DNA of 64,000 nt from Roseivirga sp. (GCA_018402485.1 JAGYIY010000002.1:310001-374000); one strand, 5' to 3'; shown: positions 1 to 10,301, counted from the first letter of the stretch. Notes: generated by a model from the letters alone, not told the origin. Program-made: numbers and translations.

Positions 1-326
1 GCTGTTTCTACCGCAAATCGAATCGAAGGTAAGGAAGAAGGCACCAAGCTGTGGACCAATGAAAGAATAGATTGTGGATCAGAAAGCGAAAAGTTATCTG
101 CTGTGACTCGTAAGAGCTCCTTCCGCAAAACATGCTCAAAATCGTTTGAATAGTCAATAGATAGCCCTTTGAGTGGACTTGCCTCACCCCAGCCAACAAC
201 TTGAGGATTCCGGTTATCAAAAACCTTAATCCACCACGTTTCTTTCTCATTAAAGCTACCTCTTGATGTACCAGCAGTAAATGTAAATCGAAGGATATGG
301 GGAACGATTTCAAATTGAAGAGCCAT
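1..326 (-). CDS. menC: o-succinylbenzoate synthase / enolase-superfamily enzyme, N-terminal part (cut by window edge)
   Basis: The frame opens with an ATG at 326 on the minus strand and runs off the left edge without a stop, so about 108 residues are visible. The translation carries the N-terminal capping-domain pattern of menaquinone-pathway o-succinylbenzoate synthases in Bacteroidota: a TAGTSRG stretch near residues 18-24, then WWIKVFDN and GWGEASPLKGLSID. The family dehydrates SHCHC to o-succinylbenzoate in the cytoplasm during menaquinone synthesis; close relatives are dipeptide epimerases. The catalytic Lys/Asp/Glu residues lie beyond the edge, so menC and epimerase cannot be separated fully. 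The start codon overlaps the ribE stop as TAATG, which suggests translational coupling. A 101-residue open frame over the same bases (8-313) is an out-of-frame shadow. Confidence 0.75.
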   Translation of the reverse strand, partial: MALQFEIVPHILRFTFTAGTSRGSFNEKETWWIKVFDNRNPQVVGWGEASPLKGLSIDYSNDFEHVLRKELLRVTADNFSLSDPQSILSLVHSLVPSSLPSIRFAVET

Positions 327-910
327 TAACGGTTTAATAAACGTTGTACATATTTACCGATGATATCAAACTCTAAATTAACGGCATCGCCTACTTGGAG
401 TTGATTGAAATTAGTGTTTTGATAGGTATAAGGAATGATAGCGACCCTAAAACTACCCTCTTGTGCCTTGAAGCAAGTTAGACTGGTGCCGTTGATACAG
501 ATAGAGCCTTTCTCTACCGTAACATTGCCTAAGGTAGCATCATAATTAAAATCAAATAACCAACTCCCATCCACTTCACTGATTTGGCTCACGTAGCCCA
601 GCTGATCCACATGACCTTGAACCACATGACCATCAAACCTTCCATTGGCCAACATGCAGCGCTCAATATTTACTTTTGAACCTTCTTTCCAACTAGCAAG
701 ATTGGTTTTTTGTAAAGTTTCATCAATGGCAGTAACACGATAAGTCGCTGACCCTACTGCCACAACGGTGAGACATACTCCATTGTGAGCTACACTTTGG
801 TCGATACTTAACTCAGAAGTAATAGGACAACTGATGTCGAAGTGGATGTTAGAACCTTCTTTTTGTATATGCCGAACGATTCCTAAGGTTTCAATGATTC
901 CTGTAAACAT
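326..910 (-). CDS. ribE: Riboflavin synthase, alpha subunit
   Basis: This is a 194-residue cytosolic enzyme of flavin synthesis that converts two 6,7-dimethyl-8-ribityllumazines to riboflavin plus the pyrimidine precursor. The protein has the usual length and the two-barrel repeat. The N-terminal signature MFTGIIE is at residues 1-7 and the first-barrel HNGVCLT at about 42-48. The second barrel starts after GHVVQGHVD (about 94-102) and has INGTSLT near 139-145. ATG at 910 gives the conserved N-terminus, so the start is firm. The gene overlaps menC by one base (TAATG). I looked in the 107 bases upstream for an FMN riboswitch and saw none. Confidence 0.96.
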   Translation of the reverse strand: MFTGIIETLGIVRHIQKEGSNIHFDISCPITSELSIDQSVAHNGVCLTVVAVGSATYRVTAIDETLQKTNLASWKEGSKVNIERCMLANGRFDGHVVQGHVDQLGYVSQISEVDGSWLFDFNYDATLGNVTVEKGSICINGTSLTCFKAQEGSFRVAIIPYTYQNTNFNQLQVGDAVNLEFDIIGKYVQRLLNR

Positions 911-990
911 AAATAAAGCTTAAAAATTTAAAATTAGCGATTTGAAAAACACTTCATCATAAAACACGAAAGTTTTACAAGGGTTCTGAT

Positions 991-998
991 TAATTTTG
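991..998 (+). promoter_or_regulatory. Bacteroidota -7 box (TAnnTTTG) for pcm
   Basis: TAATTTTG is an exact match to the Bacteroidota -7 consensus and ends 19 bases before the pcm start. No convincing -33 element was seen. Confidence 0.5.
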
Positions 999-1017
999 AA
1001 ATAACTTCAACCCAAGA

Positions 1018-1665
1018 ATGAAAGACGAATACAAGCATAAGGGGATGCGCAGGAATTTGGTGAAAACCCTACGAGATAAAGGCATTTCAAATGAGCAAGT
1101 ATTGCAAGCGATTGGCGAAATCCCCAGACACTTTTTTTTCGATCAGGCTTTGGTGGAACATGCTTATGAAGATAAGGCCTTCCCCATCGGATCTGGACAA
1201 ACCATTTCTCAACCCTACACTGTGGCTTTTCAATCAGAATTACTTCAGGTAAATGAAAAGGATAAAGTTTTAGAGATTGGAACAGGATCGGGCTATCAAG
1301 CCATGGTATTACTCAAGCTAGGCGCAATTGTTTATACCATAGAATTTCAAAAAGCACTTTACGAAAATACCAAGCAGTTTCTTCCTCGGCTGGGTTATCA
1401 ACCACACTTTTTTTATGGCGATGGCTCCAAAGGCCTATCAAGATTTGCACCATATGACAAAATCATAGTTACTGCTGGGGCACCCACTGTTCCAGATCAG
1501 TTGATTGAGCAACTTAAAGTTGGCGGTGTTTTGGTGATTCCAGTAGGCGACCATAAAACACAGCAAATGCTGCGCATAACAAAAATTACTGAGCGTAAAG
1601 TGCGTACTGAAAACTTCAGCGACTTTCGTTTTGTTCCACTGCTAGGTGAAGAAGGATGGAAATAA
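1018..1665 (+). CDS. pcm: Protein-L-isoaspartate O-methyltransferase
   Basis: The 215-residue protein matches the repair methyltransferase that transfers a methyl group from S-adenosylmethionine to isoaspartyl residues of damaged proteins. The family fingerprint GQTISQPY lies at residues 60-67 and the SAM-binding motif I, VLEIGTGSGYQ, at 84-94. A later VTAGAP motif and the C-terminal FVPLLGEEGW close a full-length domain. The ATG at 1018 follows a TAnnTTTG box at 991-998. The gene is divergent from ribE. A very AT-rich hairpin follows the stop codon. Confidence 0.93.
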   Translation: MKDEYKHKGMRRNLVKTLRDKGISNEQVLQAIGEIPRHFFFDQALVEHAYEDKAFPIGSGQTISQPYTVAFQSELLQVNEKDKVLEIGTGSGYQAMVLLKLGAIVYTIEFQKALYENTKQFLPRLGYQPHFFYGDGSKGLSRFAPYDKIIVTAGAPTVPDQLIEQLKVGGVLVIPVGDHKTQQMLRITKITERKVRTENFSDFRFVPLLGEEGWK

Positions 1666-1678
1666 TAGGTATATATTA

Positions 1679-1702
1679 ATATATGTATATATTTACATAT
1701 AT
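1679..1702 (+). other. AT-rich hairpin downstream of pcm
   Basis: A 9-bp inverted repeat (1679-1687 with 1694-1702) encloses a 6-base loop in a stretch made almost only of A and T. It could weakly terminate pcm transcription or be a DNA-level element; it lacks the GC stem and U-tract of a standard terminator. Confidence 0.3.
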
Positions 1703-1778
1703 ACTATTTTGAAAGACTCGCGATCACACTCAAAATACCCACGTATATTTTATAATTTTACCTCAAACAAAATTTCAT

Positions 1779-2315
1779 ATGGCTAAGCAGACTAAAAAAC
1801 CGTCAGATTCTTGTGTTACCATGACCGAACTCGTTTTACCCAACGACACCAACACATTGAATAATTTAATGGGCGGTCGATTAATGCACTGGATGGATGT
1901 AGTTTCAGCCATTGCTGCTCAGAAACACTCCAATCGTATTGTTGTTACCGCCTCTGCCGACAACATTAGCTTTAATCATGCCATTGAATTAGGAGATGTT
2001 GTTACATTGACTGCAAAAGTCAGTCGGGCTTTTAACTCATCTATGGAGGTTTATATTGAAGTATATGCAGAAAACATTCCTTCTGGCACCAAATTCAAGA
2101 GCCACAGCGCTTTTTTCACTTTTGTTGCTGTAGATCAAGGTGGCCGTCCGATCGATATCCCTGAGCTTATTCCAGAGACTGAAGAAGAGCAAGAATTATA
2201 TGATGGAGCTTTGAGACGCAGGCAGCTAAGATTAGTTTTGGCCAAGCGCATGAAGCCTGAGGAGGCCACAGAATTGAAGAATTTATTTTTTGAAGGGCAA
2301 ATCGATAAAAAATGA
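1779..2315 (+). CDS. Acyl-CoA thioesterase, hotdog fold (YciA/BACH type)
   Basis: A 178-residue cytoplasmic thioester hydrolase that releases CoA from acyl-CoA. The signature stretch NNLMGGRLMHWMD at residues 28-40 contains the expected catalytic Asp (residue 40) at the start of the hotdog helix. It is followed by the VTASADNISFNHAIELGD segment typical of the YciA/cytosolic acyl-CoA hydrolase family. The C-terminus is charged and helical (about residues 135-178), slightly longer than E. coli YciA. It converges on the M14 operon across a bidirectional terminator. Substrate chain length cannot be read from the sequence. Confidence 0.88.
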   Translation: MAKQTKKPSDSCVTMTELVLPNDTNTLNNLMGGRLMHWMDVVSAIAAQKHSNRIVVTASADNISFNHAIELGDVVTLTAKVSRAFNSSMEVYIEVYAENIPSGTKFKSHSAFFTFVAVDQGGRPIDIPELIPETEEEQELYDGALRRRQLRLVLAKRMKPEEATELKNLFFEGQIDKK

Positions 2316-2343
2316 CCCCTTAGCGGTTTGCACAAACTGGCAT

Positions 2344-2380
2344 AAAAAAGCCATACCTTCTTCCGAAAGTATGGCTTTTT
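2344..2380. terminator. Bidirectional rho-independent terminator
   Basis: A-run, GCCATAC, 12-base loop, GTATGGC, T-run: stem 2345-2356 with 2369-2380. It has A and T tracts on opposite sides, so it can end both the thioesterase gene (+) and the M14 operon (-), which converge here. Confidence 0.85.
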
Positions 2381-2399
2381 ATTTTTTGTTGGCATTAGG

Positions 2400-4142
2400 T
2401 TATTGCTGAATCAGACCTCCTTTTGCACTATCTACAGTCAAAGAATAATCACCTCGGCCACTTACAATCCAACGTACAGTTACTGAACCCATACCTGGAA
2501 TATTTGCTATTTCTAGCTTTTCTGGGTTTACCTTTTGTTCTCTGGTTACCCCAAAGTCCTCATTCTCAACAATCATTCCAGCCACCACATCTACACCTTC
2601 AATGCTGATGTAATCCGGACGCTCAATTTTATACTTCAAATCCTGAGAAGCATGAGTTGGCATCAATCGGTCATTGATGATTGTCGCTGTTATTTCGCGC
2701 ATTCCACCCCCTAAATCTTTTTCCTTTACCTCTCCAAAACTCAAATTCGGCATATGATAGGCATGGTAAAATGTAAAGGCCATGTTACGGTGCAATTCTT
2801 CTTCCAATAAAAACCCAGGAGTTGCTCTACCAAAATTTTTCTTGAACCCTCCTACTTCAATCTCTCCGTAGGTAGGATGATTAAACGGCTTCCATGTTTC
2901 GAAGGCATCACCAAAAAGTAGCTCCTTATCAAAATCATAAGTCACATCTCGCCCTCCTTCATTGTTTTTATAATAGGCAAAACGATTAAATATTTCATTG
3001 GTGAATGTGTAAATACCTCTACTGCCATAAAACCAATCTAACTCCCCACCAAAGACCGAATACAAATCTTTGTATACAACCAAATAGCGATAACCGGGAA
3101 GCATTTTCTGACCCTTTTGACCGATGGCATCGTAGATACGAACATCTTCCCTATTGTAAGTGGCCAAATCTTCCTGAGCACCTGGTCCTCTTAAAATCAT
3201 TCCTCCGGAGTTATGGAACGATTGTGCTCCAGCAATATTGGGATGCGCCAATACAAAATCCGCTACTGCTCTATTCTCGGGTAAACTAAAGGGATACTTG
3301 TACGCACCACGCTGAATATAATCAGGTTGCCATTTCCAGCCCCAATCTCTGTTAGGGTCATAATAACCGACATTGTCTTCATTGACTCTACCGTCTCCAT
3401 CATTATCATAGCCTTCTTGACCCAAGTACTCATAACGTTCTGTTCCTTCTGGCAATTCATCGTCAGGGCCAACAGCAATCATTTGACGCGGATCTTGTGG
3501 GTCAACAATGAAATTACCCAAGCTGCTCTTTCTTCGCATCTGTGTAATAGATCCATTTCCATCTATATCATCGGGTTGATCTTCATCAAACAAACCATCA
3601 CCATCATCATCCATAGGAATTAAGCCTGAACGTGGGGAACTCCCGGTATTGGGCTCTTGCATGTAATGATTCCTAGCATCGGGGTTAATCGTTGGTACAA
3701 TGTAAAATACCCGATCATTCAACATTTCAGTGATGTAATCTACATCCCCAAAATTCTCGGTGAGGTACCAAGCGGTATAAATACATATTTCTGCCCCTTG
3801 AATCTCGTTGGAATGGATATTTCCATCAACATAAAATGCAGGCTTTCTCTCTGCATTTCCTTCTGCATAATTGGTGATTTGCAACATCCATATGTCTCGA
3901 CCTTCAAAAGATTTTCCAATGGAAACCCTCTTCACCAATTCAGGGTGAGCCTTTGCAATTTTGGTTCCTATTTCTTCCAATCCTTCCGCTGTATAATAGC
4001 GATTGAATGAAATCTGCACTTTAGGGTCTTGTGGTGAACCTGCAGCTCGGAATACCTGACTAGCATCTTGTGCCCATGCAGGTGTTGATAAACCAAACAG
4101 GCCAAGCATAAAAACGGTAGTTATTAAATATTTTTTCATCAT
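2400..4142 (-). CDS. Secreted zinc carboxypeptidase, family M14 (active-type)
   Basis: A 580-residue exported metallopeptidase. A signal peptide ends near residue 24 (AWAQ). The M14 zinc site is complete: H110 and E113 in NIHSNE, H310 in QSFHNSGG, and the general-base Glu at about 383 in TFTNEIF. NPDARN (154-159) corresponds to the family's substrate-binding segment. Unusually, the catalytic domain contains three acidic Asp/Gly-rich loops (DDDGDGLFDED about 178-188, DIDGNGSI about 192-199, DNDGDGRVNED about 246-256) that resemble calcium-binding EF-hand or thrombospondin type 3 repeats. A beta-rich domain follows the catalytic part. It is the second gene of an operon, 3 bases after a paralogue that has lost its zinc ligands. 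It probably removes C-terminal residues from peptides outside the cytoplasm; specificity is unknown. Confidence 0.9.
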   Translation of the reverse strand: MMKKYLITTVFMLGLFGLSTPAWAQDASQVFRAAGSPQDPKVQISFNRYYTAEGLEEIGTKIAKAHPELVKRVSIGKSFEGRDIWMLQITNYAEGNAERKPAFYVDGNIHSNEIQGAEICIYTAWYLTENFGDVDYITEMLNDRVFYIVPTINPDARNHYMQEPNTGSSPRSGLIPMDDDGDGLFDEDQPDDIDGNGSITQMRRKSSLGNFIVDPQDPRQMIAVGPDDELPEGTERYEYLGQEGYDNDGDGRVNEDNVGYYDPNRDWGWKWQPDYIQRGAYKYPFSLPENRAVADFVLAHPNIAGAQSFHNSGGMILRGPGAQEDLATYNREDVRIYDAIGQKGQKMLPGYRYLVVYKDLYSVFGGELDWFYGSRGIYTFTNEIFNRFAYYKNNEGGRDVTYDFDKELLFGDAFETWKPFNHPTYGEIEVGGFKKNFGRATPGFLLEEELHRNMAFTFYHAYHMPNLSFGEVKEKDLGGGMREITATIINDRLMPTHASQDLKYKIERPDYISIEGVDVVAGMIVENEDFGVTREQKVNPEKLEIANIPGMGSVTVRWIVSGRGDYSLTVDSAKGGLIQQ

Positions 4143-4145
4143 GAC

Positions 4146-5768
4146 TTATTTTAAATTGATGGTTGTGGAAACAAAACCTACATGTGGTGCGCCTACTTCC
4201 AGCGAAACACTACCCTTACCTTTCACTAGCCAAGAGAAGGACTGATGATGATCACCATTTAAAGCACGAATCATCTGCATTTTTCTTCCTGAAACGATCT
4301 CCTGATTATTTTCTGTGTTAAGCACCACTTTTACGGGACGTAACCAGCGAGATCTTGCGCCCATTTGTGTATGTGTAGGTAAAACTCCTGAGTTATACAC
4401 GTCAACGGTAACACGGGTAAGGCCTTTCCCAACACTTTCGGTACGCATATTGACCAACTCCAGCTTTGCCTGCTTGGTGGTTAAATCGGTGATGAACTGA
4501 TTGTGCTTTTCTACCACCCCATCTATCATTTCAATGGGAGGATTCATCATCGCATAGGGTGCAATTCCACCCACTTCTACCTTTTGACTTGGGAAATCAG
4601 GGTGCTTGATTTCTTTCCAATCTGCGAAATAATTATCAAGTCCTTCTTCTGCAGCCCATCGTAGGAAGTTCACTTCATGATTTTTATCGGCATTGGGCTT
4701 CATGGTTGAATCTCCTTTGACCATGGGCACCCACCAACCTGGTGTACCTAAGCTTAATCTGCCAAAATGAAAATACGCCCATCTGTGAAAGTCTCCACCC
4801 GGATTTTCAGATGCCGGGGCATCTTTCAAACCAACGGTCTTATTGTATTCTTTCGAAATCAAATCGTTCAACATAGCATCTTCCTCAAGTATGCTGGTAA
4901 CAACACGCTTTGAGGCTCCAGCACGATTATATTTCCATGGGGTAGACAAATTATTACCGGGTCCAAAAGTAAAAATACCATAGAGGTTCCATTTCAGGTA
5001 TAATTCATCGAGCAAGGCACGGGTTTCAAGTTCTGAAACAGGGTGTTCGCCTGCGCCAGGAGTAAAGTAATCATACTCGAAAGTCAAATTTTTGTTGAAA
5101 CGAATACCTCCTTCACCATCTTCATTGAAAAGACCATCCTGATCATTATCGCTACCCTCGCTAAAGACTTTGAAGCTCCCTTGTTCACCTTTATCCTTAT
5201 CAGCAGGTATCATGACGCGTTCATCAGCAGGGTGCATCATCCAATCTCCCGTTGCATCGGCAACCCTCATGAGTGTAATCATGCCATTTCCATCAAGATC
5301 TTCATAACCATCTTCATTAAGACGTCCATCTCTATCATCATCTGTAGCTTTTGCATTCCCGCTTCTTTCCCATTTTAAATTATTGAAATAAGCATCATAA
5401 GCATCAGGACTCATGTTCGGGAAAACATAAAACGTAGTTTGATCTAATACAGAAGCTCGGTTATTCACCAGGTCTTCTGCAAAACGCAGGGCCATTTCTA
5501 CCCCCAAAAGGTGTGTACCTTCGACGCCACCGAAAATGGCCATGGCAGGTTTATTATCCATATCTCCCGTGCCCAAAGTGAGCATCCAGATGTCCTTGCC
5601 CCCCTCTGTTTTAACAAGAGACTTTAAAGTAGCATTGCCGGAAGCATTGGCGATGGATTTCAACCGGTTTTCTTGCTCGCTCAGGGTAGGATAGTCCTGT
5701 GCAAACAAAGTACCTCCAAAGGCCAATACACAAACCCACAAGCCAAACTTGCTTAAGTGTTTTTTCAT
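4146..5768 (-). CDS. Secreted M14-like protein without zinc ligands (predicted pseudoenzyme)
   Basis: The 540-residue protein has a signal peptide (cleavage near residue 24) and aligns along its length with the downstream M14 peptidase, including acidic Asp/Gly loops (about 143-153, 157-165, 207-217). The catalytic residues are gone. Where the active paralogue has HSNE this protein has EGTH (residues 83-86), with His and Glu in each other's places. The third zinc His is replaced by Gly within TFGPGN (about 269), and the catalytic Glu region reads GTPGWW (about 341-346). The reading frame is intact and unbroken, so this is a maintained protein rather than a decaying gene. It may be a binding or scaffold partner of the active enzyme. 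It is first in the operon; a near-consensus -7 box (TAACTTTA on the minus strand, about 5810-5817) precedes it. Confidence 0.82.
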   Translation of the reverse strand: MKKHLSKFGLWVCVLAFGGTLFAQDYPTLSEQENRLKSIANASGNATLKSLVKTEGGKDIWMLTLGTGDMDNKPAMAIFGGVEGTHLLGVEMALRFAEDLVNNRASVLDQTTFYVFPNMSPDAYDAYFNNLKWERSGNAKATDDDRDGRLNEDGYEDLDGNGMITLMRVADATGDWMMHPADERVMIPADKDKGEQGSFKVFSEGSDNDQDGLFNEDGEGGIRFNKNLTFEYDYFTPGAGEHPVSELETRALLDELYLKWNLYGIFTFGPGNNLSTPWKYNRAGASKRVVTSILEEDAMLNDLISKEYNKTVGLKDAPASENPGGDFHRWAYFHFGRLSLGTPGWWVPMVKGDSTMKPNADKNHEVNFLRWAAEEGLDNYFADWKEIKHPDFPSQKVEVGGIAPYAMMNPPIEMIDGVVEKHNQFITDLTTKQAKLELVNMRTESVGKGLTRVTVDVYNSGVLPTHTQMGARSRWLRPVKVVLNTENNQEIVSGRKMQMIRALNGDHHQSFSWLVKGKGSVSLEVGAPHVGFVSTTINLK

Positions 5769-6047
5769 ATCGCTTTCAATTTATTTGGTGTTCTTTATTT
5801 CTTTACCTTAAAGTTAGTAAACCCCACGCTCTAGCAAAAAGACTGATTTTAAACGGCCTTGTCAGGTTATGGATGGTAGGTAATGAATGAAGAGGAGGGT
5901 CTTGATGTCTAACTTAACTTCAGTATTTAAAACCTCAATATCAGATTATTAATGAGCCAATGATGTTTAACATGTTTTAAGAGATTTGATTTTTGAGTTG
6001 TTTTGGAAAGCCTTTTCTTACCTAATGAATCAAAAAATAAAAAAGAA

Positions 6048-6494
6048 ATGAGAAAAGTTAAATTAAGTTTAGTGGCAGCATTGGCTGTGTTATTTTTGGG
6101 TCAAACCGCTATGGCACAGGGTAGTGTAAAGGATAAGGAATTAAATCAATTTGTATCAGCTCTGAAACAAATACAATCCATTAGTCAGCAAAGTCAACAA
6201 AAAATGGTTCAAGCCATTGCCGAAGAAGATTTGAGCATAGACAAATTCAACAACATTCGACAAGCCGAAATGGATCCTAACAAAGAAGTTGAAGCCTCAG
6301 AGGAGGAAATGAGTAAGTACACCAAAGCGGTAAAATCGGTAGAGAAAATTCAAATGGAATCTAATGCCCAAATGGAGGAATCAGTAAAGGATGAAGGGCT
6401 CACACCAGAACGCTATGCGGAGATTGGTGCAAAAGTACAAGCTGACAAAGACCTTATGGCAAAGGTTCAATCTATGCTGAGTAATAATAATTAA
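6048..6494 (+). CDS. Exported DUF4168-type protein
   Basis: I place the start at the ATG at 6048, giving 148 residues with a clear signal peptide (Lys/Arg, hydrophobic core, AMAQ). The frame is open upstream to 6003, but that would add 15 polar residues ahead of the signal. The mature part is helical and hydrophilic. It contains two copies of the DUF4168 pattern: an IQ-rich helix with QSQQKM, then a short loop and a helix like FNNIRQAEMD, repeated as MESNAQMEE...RYAEIGAKVQAD. The function of the family is unknown; members are periplasmic or secreted. A strong terminator follows. Confidence 0.75.
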   Translation: MRKVKLSLVAALAVLFLGQTAMAQGSVKDKELNQFVSALKQIQSISQQSQQKMVQAIAEEDLSIDKFNNIRQAEMDPNKEVEASEEEMSKYTKAVKSVEKIQMESNAQMEESVKDEGLTPERYAEIGAKVQADKDLMAKVQSMLSNNN

Positions 6495-6522
6495 GAATAA
6501 ACAGATTGATATTAACTTTTAG

Positions 6523-6556
6523 AAAAAAGCACAGGTTTTGAAGCCTGTGCTTTTTT
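6523..6556 (+). terminator. Rho-independent terminator
   Basis: A 13-bp stem (6523-6535 with 6544-6556) containing GCACAGG/CCTGTGC, flanked by A and T tracts, with an 8-base loop. It ends the DUF4168 gene. Confidence 0.85.
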
Positions 6557-6610
6557 AGCTTATGTATAAACTAAGACTCTTACCACCCACGCCTTTTAGC
6601 AGATTAATCT

Positions 6611-8257
<1,647 letters not shown>

Positions 8258-8403
8258 GATATTCAGCCTTTTAACCTGTTTTCTTGTGTAACTTATTTTG
8301 GCAGGTAAGCCGGTATTCATTTAGTATTTTTTTAAGTACTTATTTTTAAATATCCCAGCTCATTCGTATTGTGAGCTCTGCAATTTTTTAGCTAGCTGTA
8401 GAT

Positions 8404-8514
8404 ATGTATCACCGAGAAAAAGAGGACCTTGTCGATGAATTAGATGGTATTTTAACCATCGGAGACTTTTACAGTAAAGCCGATCAAGAAGTTACGAAAA
8501 TGTTGTTTATTTAA
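8404..8514 (+). CDS. Possible 36-residue small protein
   Basis: In the 361-base gap between the ABC-F gene and the glycosyltransferase, an ATG at 8404 opens 36 acidic, helix-prone codons (beginning MYHREKEDLVDELDG) ending in a double stop, TAATAA. A strong terminator hairpin follows 16 bases later, which suggests a transcript ends here. No recognisable family and no strong ribosome binding site. The alternative is that the stretch is the untranslated 3' part of the ABC-F transcript. The rest of the gap (8258-8403) shows only AT-rich sequence and an AGCTAGCT palindrome at about 8389-8396. Confidence 0.4.
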   Translation: MYHREKEDLVDELDGILTIGDFYSKADQEVTKMLFI

Positions 8515-8530
8515 TAAACGGCGACTTCAC

Positions 8531-8561
8531 AAAAAAGCCTTGGTTTAACCGAGGCTTTTTT
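8531..8561 (+). terminator. Rho-independent terminator
   Basis: A 13-bp stem with one G-T wobble (8531-8543 with 8549-8561), core GCCTTGG/CCGAGGC, A-run before and T-run after. Confidence 0.85.
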
Positions 8562-8618
8562 ATTGCATGTAGTTTAGTTTTCCATTCCGAACCTTTATTT
8601 CTTTTGTAATTTGGCCAT

Positions 8619-9635
8619 GTGCAAAAAGAACAGCCCTTAGTAAGCATCATCATGGCAGCCCGAGACACTGCGGCATATGTAGGCGCTTGTTTAGATTCCA
8701 TCATCGCACAGAGCTATCAAAATTGGGAACTCATTGTCGTAAATGACCATTCCAAAGATGGCACAGAAGTCATTATTACCGACTATGCTCAAAAGGAAAA
8801 CCGCATTAGGCTTTATCACAGCCCCTATCAAAAACTGATACCTGCTCTGAAATATGGCTATCAATTTGTCAATGGCACCTTACTCAATCGCATGGATTCT
8901 GACGATATCATGCCTAAAGATAAAATTGAAACCTTGGTCACACATTGGTTGAAATATGGCAAAGGCCACATCATCGCAGGTGGTACGCAACACTTTGTCA
9001 CAGAAGGAAAATTGGGCGGTGGTTTCATAAGATATGATGCATGGCTCAACGAGATAGCCAAGACACAAACCCACTATCAAGAAATTTATAAAGAATGTGT
9101 GATCCCCTCCCATTGCTGGATGCTCCATAAAGATGATTTTGATACTGTAGGAGGTTTTGAACCTGAAGTGTATCCGGAAGACTATGATCTATGTTTTCGG
9201 TTTTATCAGAACAGTTTGAAAGTAATTGGCATAGATAAAGTATTGCACCATTGGCGAGATAGGGCAAATCGCATTTCTCGAACTTGGGAAATTTATCAAG
9301 ACAACCGATACTTCGATTTAAAAATCAGATACTTTTTACAAATCGATCGCAATCCAAATCGCGATTTAGTGCTATGGGGGGCAGGAAAGCACGGGAAAAA
9401 TTTGGCAAAAATACTGCTTGCGCAGAAAGTTTCTTTTCATTGGGTCTGTAAAAACGAAAATAAAATAGGCCACAATGTGTATGGAGTATTTCTTGAATCT
9501 GTCGAGAACCTGTTACAAAAGACCGAGCCTCAAATCATCATTGCCGTCAGCGGGCCTGACGACCAGCAAGAAATAAAGGAACAGCTAAGCCAAATGGGAA
9601 AGCGGCCCATAAAAGATTATTGGTTCTTTTTATGA
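8619..9635 (+). CDS. Family 2 glycosyltransferase with C-terminal Rossmann-like domain
   Basis: The 338-residue protein starts at a GTG; an ATG two bases earlier is in another frame. Residues 1-220 form a GT-A domain: [13 protein letters not shown] at the N-terminus, [10 protein letters not shown] (about 40-49), the metal-binding DSDD in NRMDSDD near residue 93, and a PEDYDL acceptor motif. Residues about 247-338 form a second small domain beginning [11 protein letters not shown], like the nucleotide-binding fold seen in sugar-modifying enzymes. It probably transfers a sugar from a nucleotide donor to a cell-surface acceptor; donor and acceptor are unknown. There is no membrane segment. A near-consensus box TAATTTG at 8607-8613 lies only 5 bases before the GTG, so the transcript may be leaderless. 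Confidence 0.82.
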   Translation: MQKEQPLVSIIMAARDTAAYVGACLDSIIAQSYQNWELIVVNDHSKDGTEVIITDYAQKENRIRLYHSPYQKLIPALKYGYQFVNGTLLNRMDSDDIMPKDKIETLVTHWLKYGKGHIIAGGTQHFVTEGKLGGGFIRYDAWLNEIAKTQTHYQEIYKECVIPSHCWMLHKDDFDTVGGFEPEVYPEDYDLCFRFYQNSLKVIGIDKVLHHWRDRANRISRTWEIYQDNRYFDLKIRYFLQIDRNPNRDLVLWGAGKHGKNLAKILLAQKVSFHWVCKNENKIGHNVYGVFLESVENLLQKTEPQIIIAVSGPDDQQEIKEQLSQMGKRPIKDYWFFL

Positions 9636-10235
9636 GCCTGTGAATAAGTCCATTTGCTCCGGCAACAACCGAAACGATTTTCTATGCAGTGGTGTAATGC
9701 CATGCTTCCGAATGGCTTCTCGATGGGCTTTGGTTGGGTACCCCACATTGGTCTGCCAGCCGTATTCAGGATAATTTTTGGCTGCTTCAAACATCAATCG
9801 ATCGCGGTGTGTTTTGGCCAAAATCGAGGCAGCTGCAATGCTCATGTAGACGGCATCACCTTTGACAATACATTCATGCGGAATATCTTCATAAGCCTTA
9901 AAGCGGTTGCCATCGATCAAAAGCAAGTCAGGACGTACGTTTAAGGCCAATATGCTGCGATGCATGGCCAAGAAAGAAGCATTTAAGATATTGATCTCAT
10001 CAATTTCTCGAGGGCTTACCTCCGCAACGGCATAAGCCTTGGCCTCCTTTTTGATCAATGCCTCCATTTGAATCAACTGTTTTTGAGAAAGTTTTTTGGA
10101 ATCTGTAAGTTCATTGTGAACGAAATTTTTAGGAAGAATAACAGCAGCAGCTACCACAGGACCTGCCAACGGCCCTCTTCCAGCTTCATCACAACCAGCT
10201 TCCAACTGATTTGAACCAAATGAACTTTTAAGCAT
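9630..10235 (-). CDS. rnhB: Ribonuclease HII
   Basis: This cytosolic nuclease removes RNA from RNA-DNA hybrids, including single ribonucleotides in DNA. From the ATG at 10235 the protein has 201 residues, the family norm. The four acidic catalytic residues are present: D16 and E17 in [12 protein letters not shown]108 in LLIDGN and D127 in KGDAVY, with the conserved [14 protein letters not shown] segment at about 132-145. The frame is open to 10313, but the extra 26 residues match nothing in the family and would overlap the divergent NUDIX gene. The 3' end overlaps the convergent glycosyltransferase gene by 6 bases. Confidence 0.95.
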   Translation of the reverse strand: MLKSSFGSNQLEAGCDEAGRGPLAGPVVAAAVILPKNFVHNELTDSKKLSQKQLIQMEALIKKEAKAYAVAEVSPREIDEINILNASFLAMHRSILALNVRPDLLLIDGNRFKAYEDIPHECIVKGDAVYMSIAAASILAKTHRDRLMFEAAKNYPEYGWQTNVGYPTKAHREAIRKHGITPLHRKSFRLLPEQMDLFTGS

Positions 10236-10289
10236 GGCAATAAAGATAAACAACTGTCTGCTAAAGCACGACAAACCAAGGGCTTTGTT

Positions 10290-10297
10290 TATTTTTG
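10290..10297 (+). promoter_or_regulatory. Bacteroidota -7 box directly before the NUDIX start
   Basis: TATTTTTG is an exact TAnnTTTG match ending 4 bases before the ATG at 10302, so transcription would begin at or next to the start codon (leaderless mRNA). Confidence 0.5.
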
Positions 10298-10301
10298 CAG
10301 A

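Noticed and set aside
8..313. 101-residue open frame on the minus strand at the left edge
   Set aside because: Another frame over the same bases gives a clear menC N-terminus that starts at the ribE stop; the 101-residue frame resembles nothing.
911..1017. Possible FMN riboswitch before ribE
   Set aside because: The 107-base region is AT-rich and has none of the conserved FMN aptamer segments.
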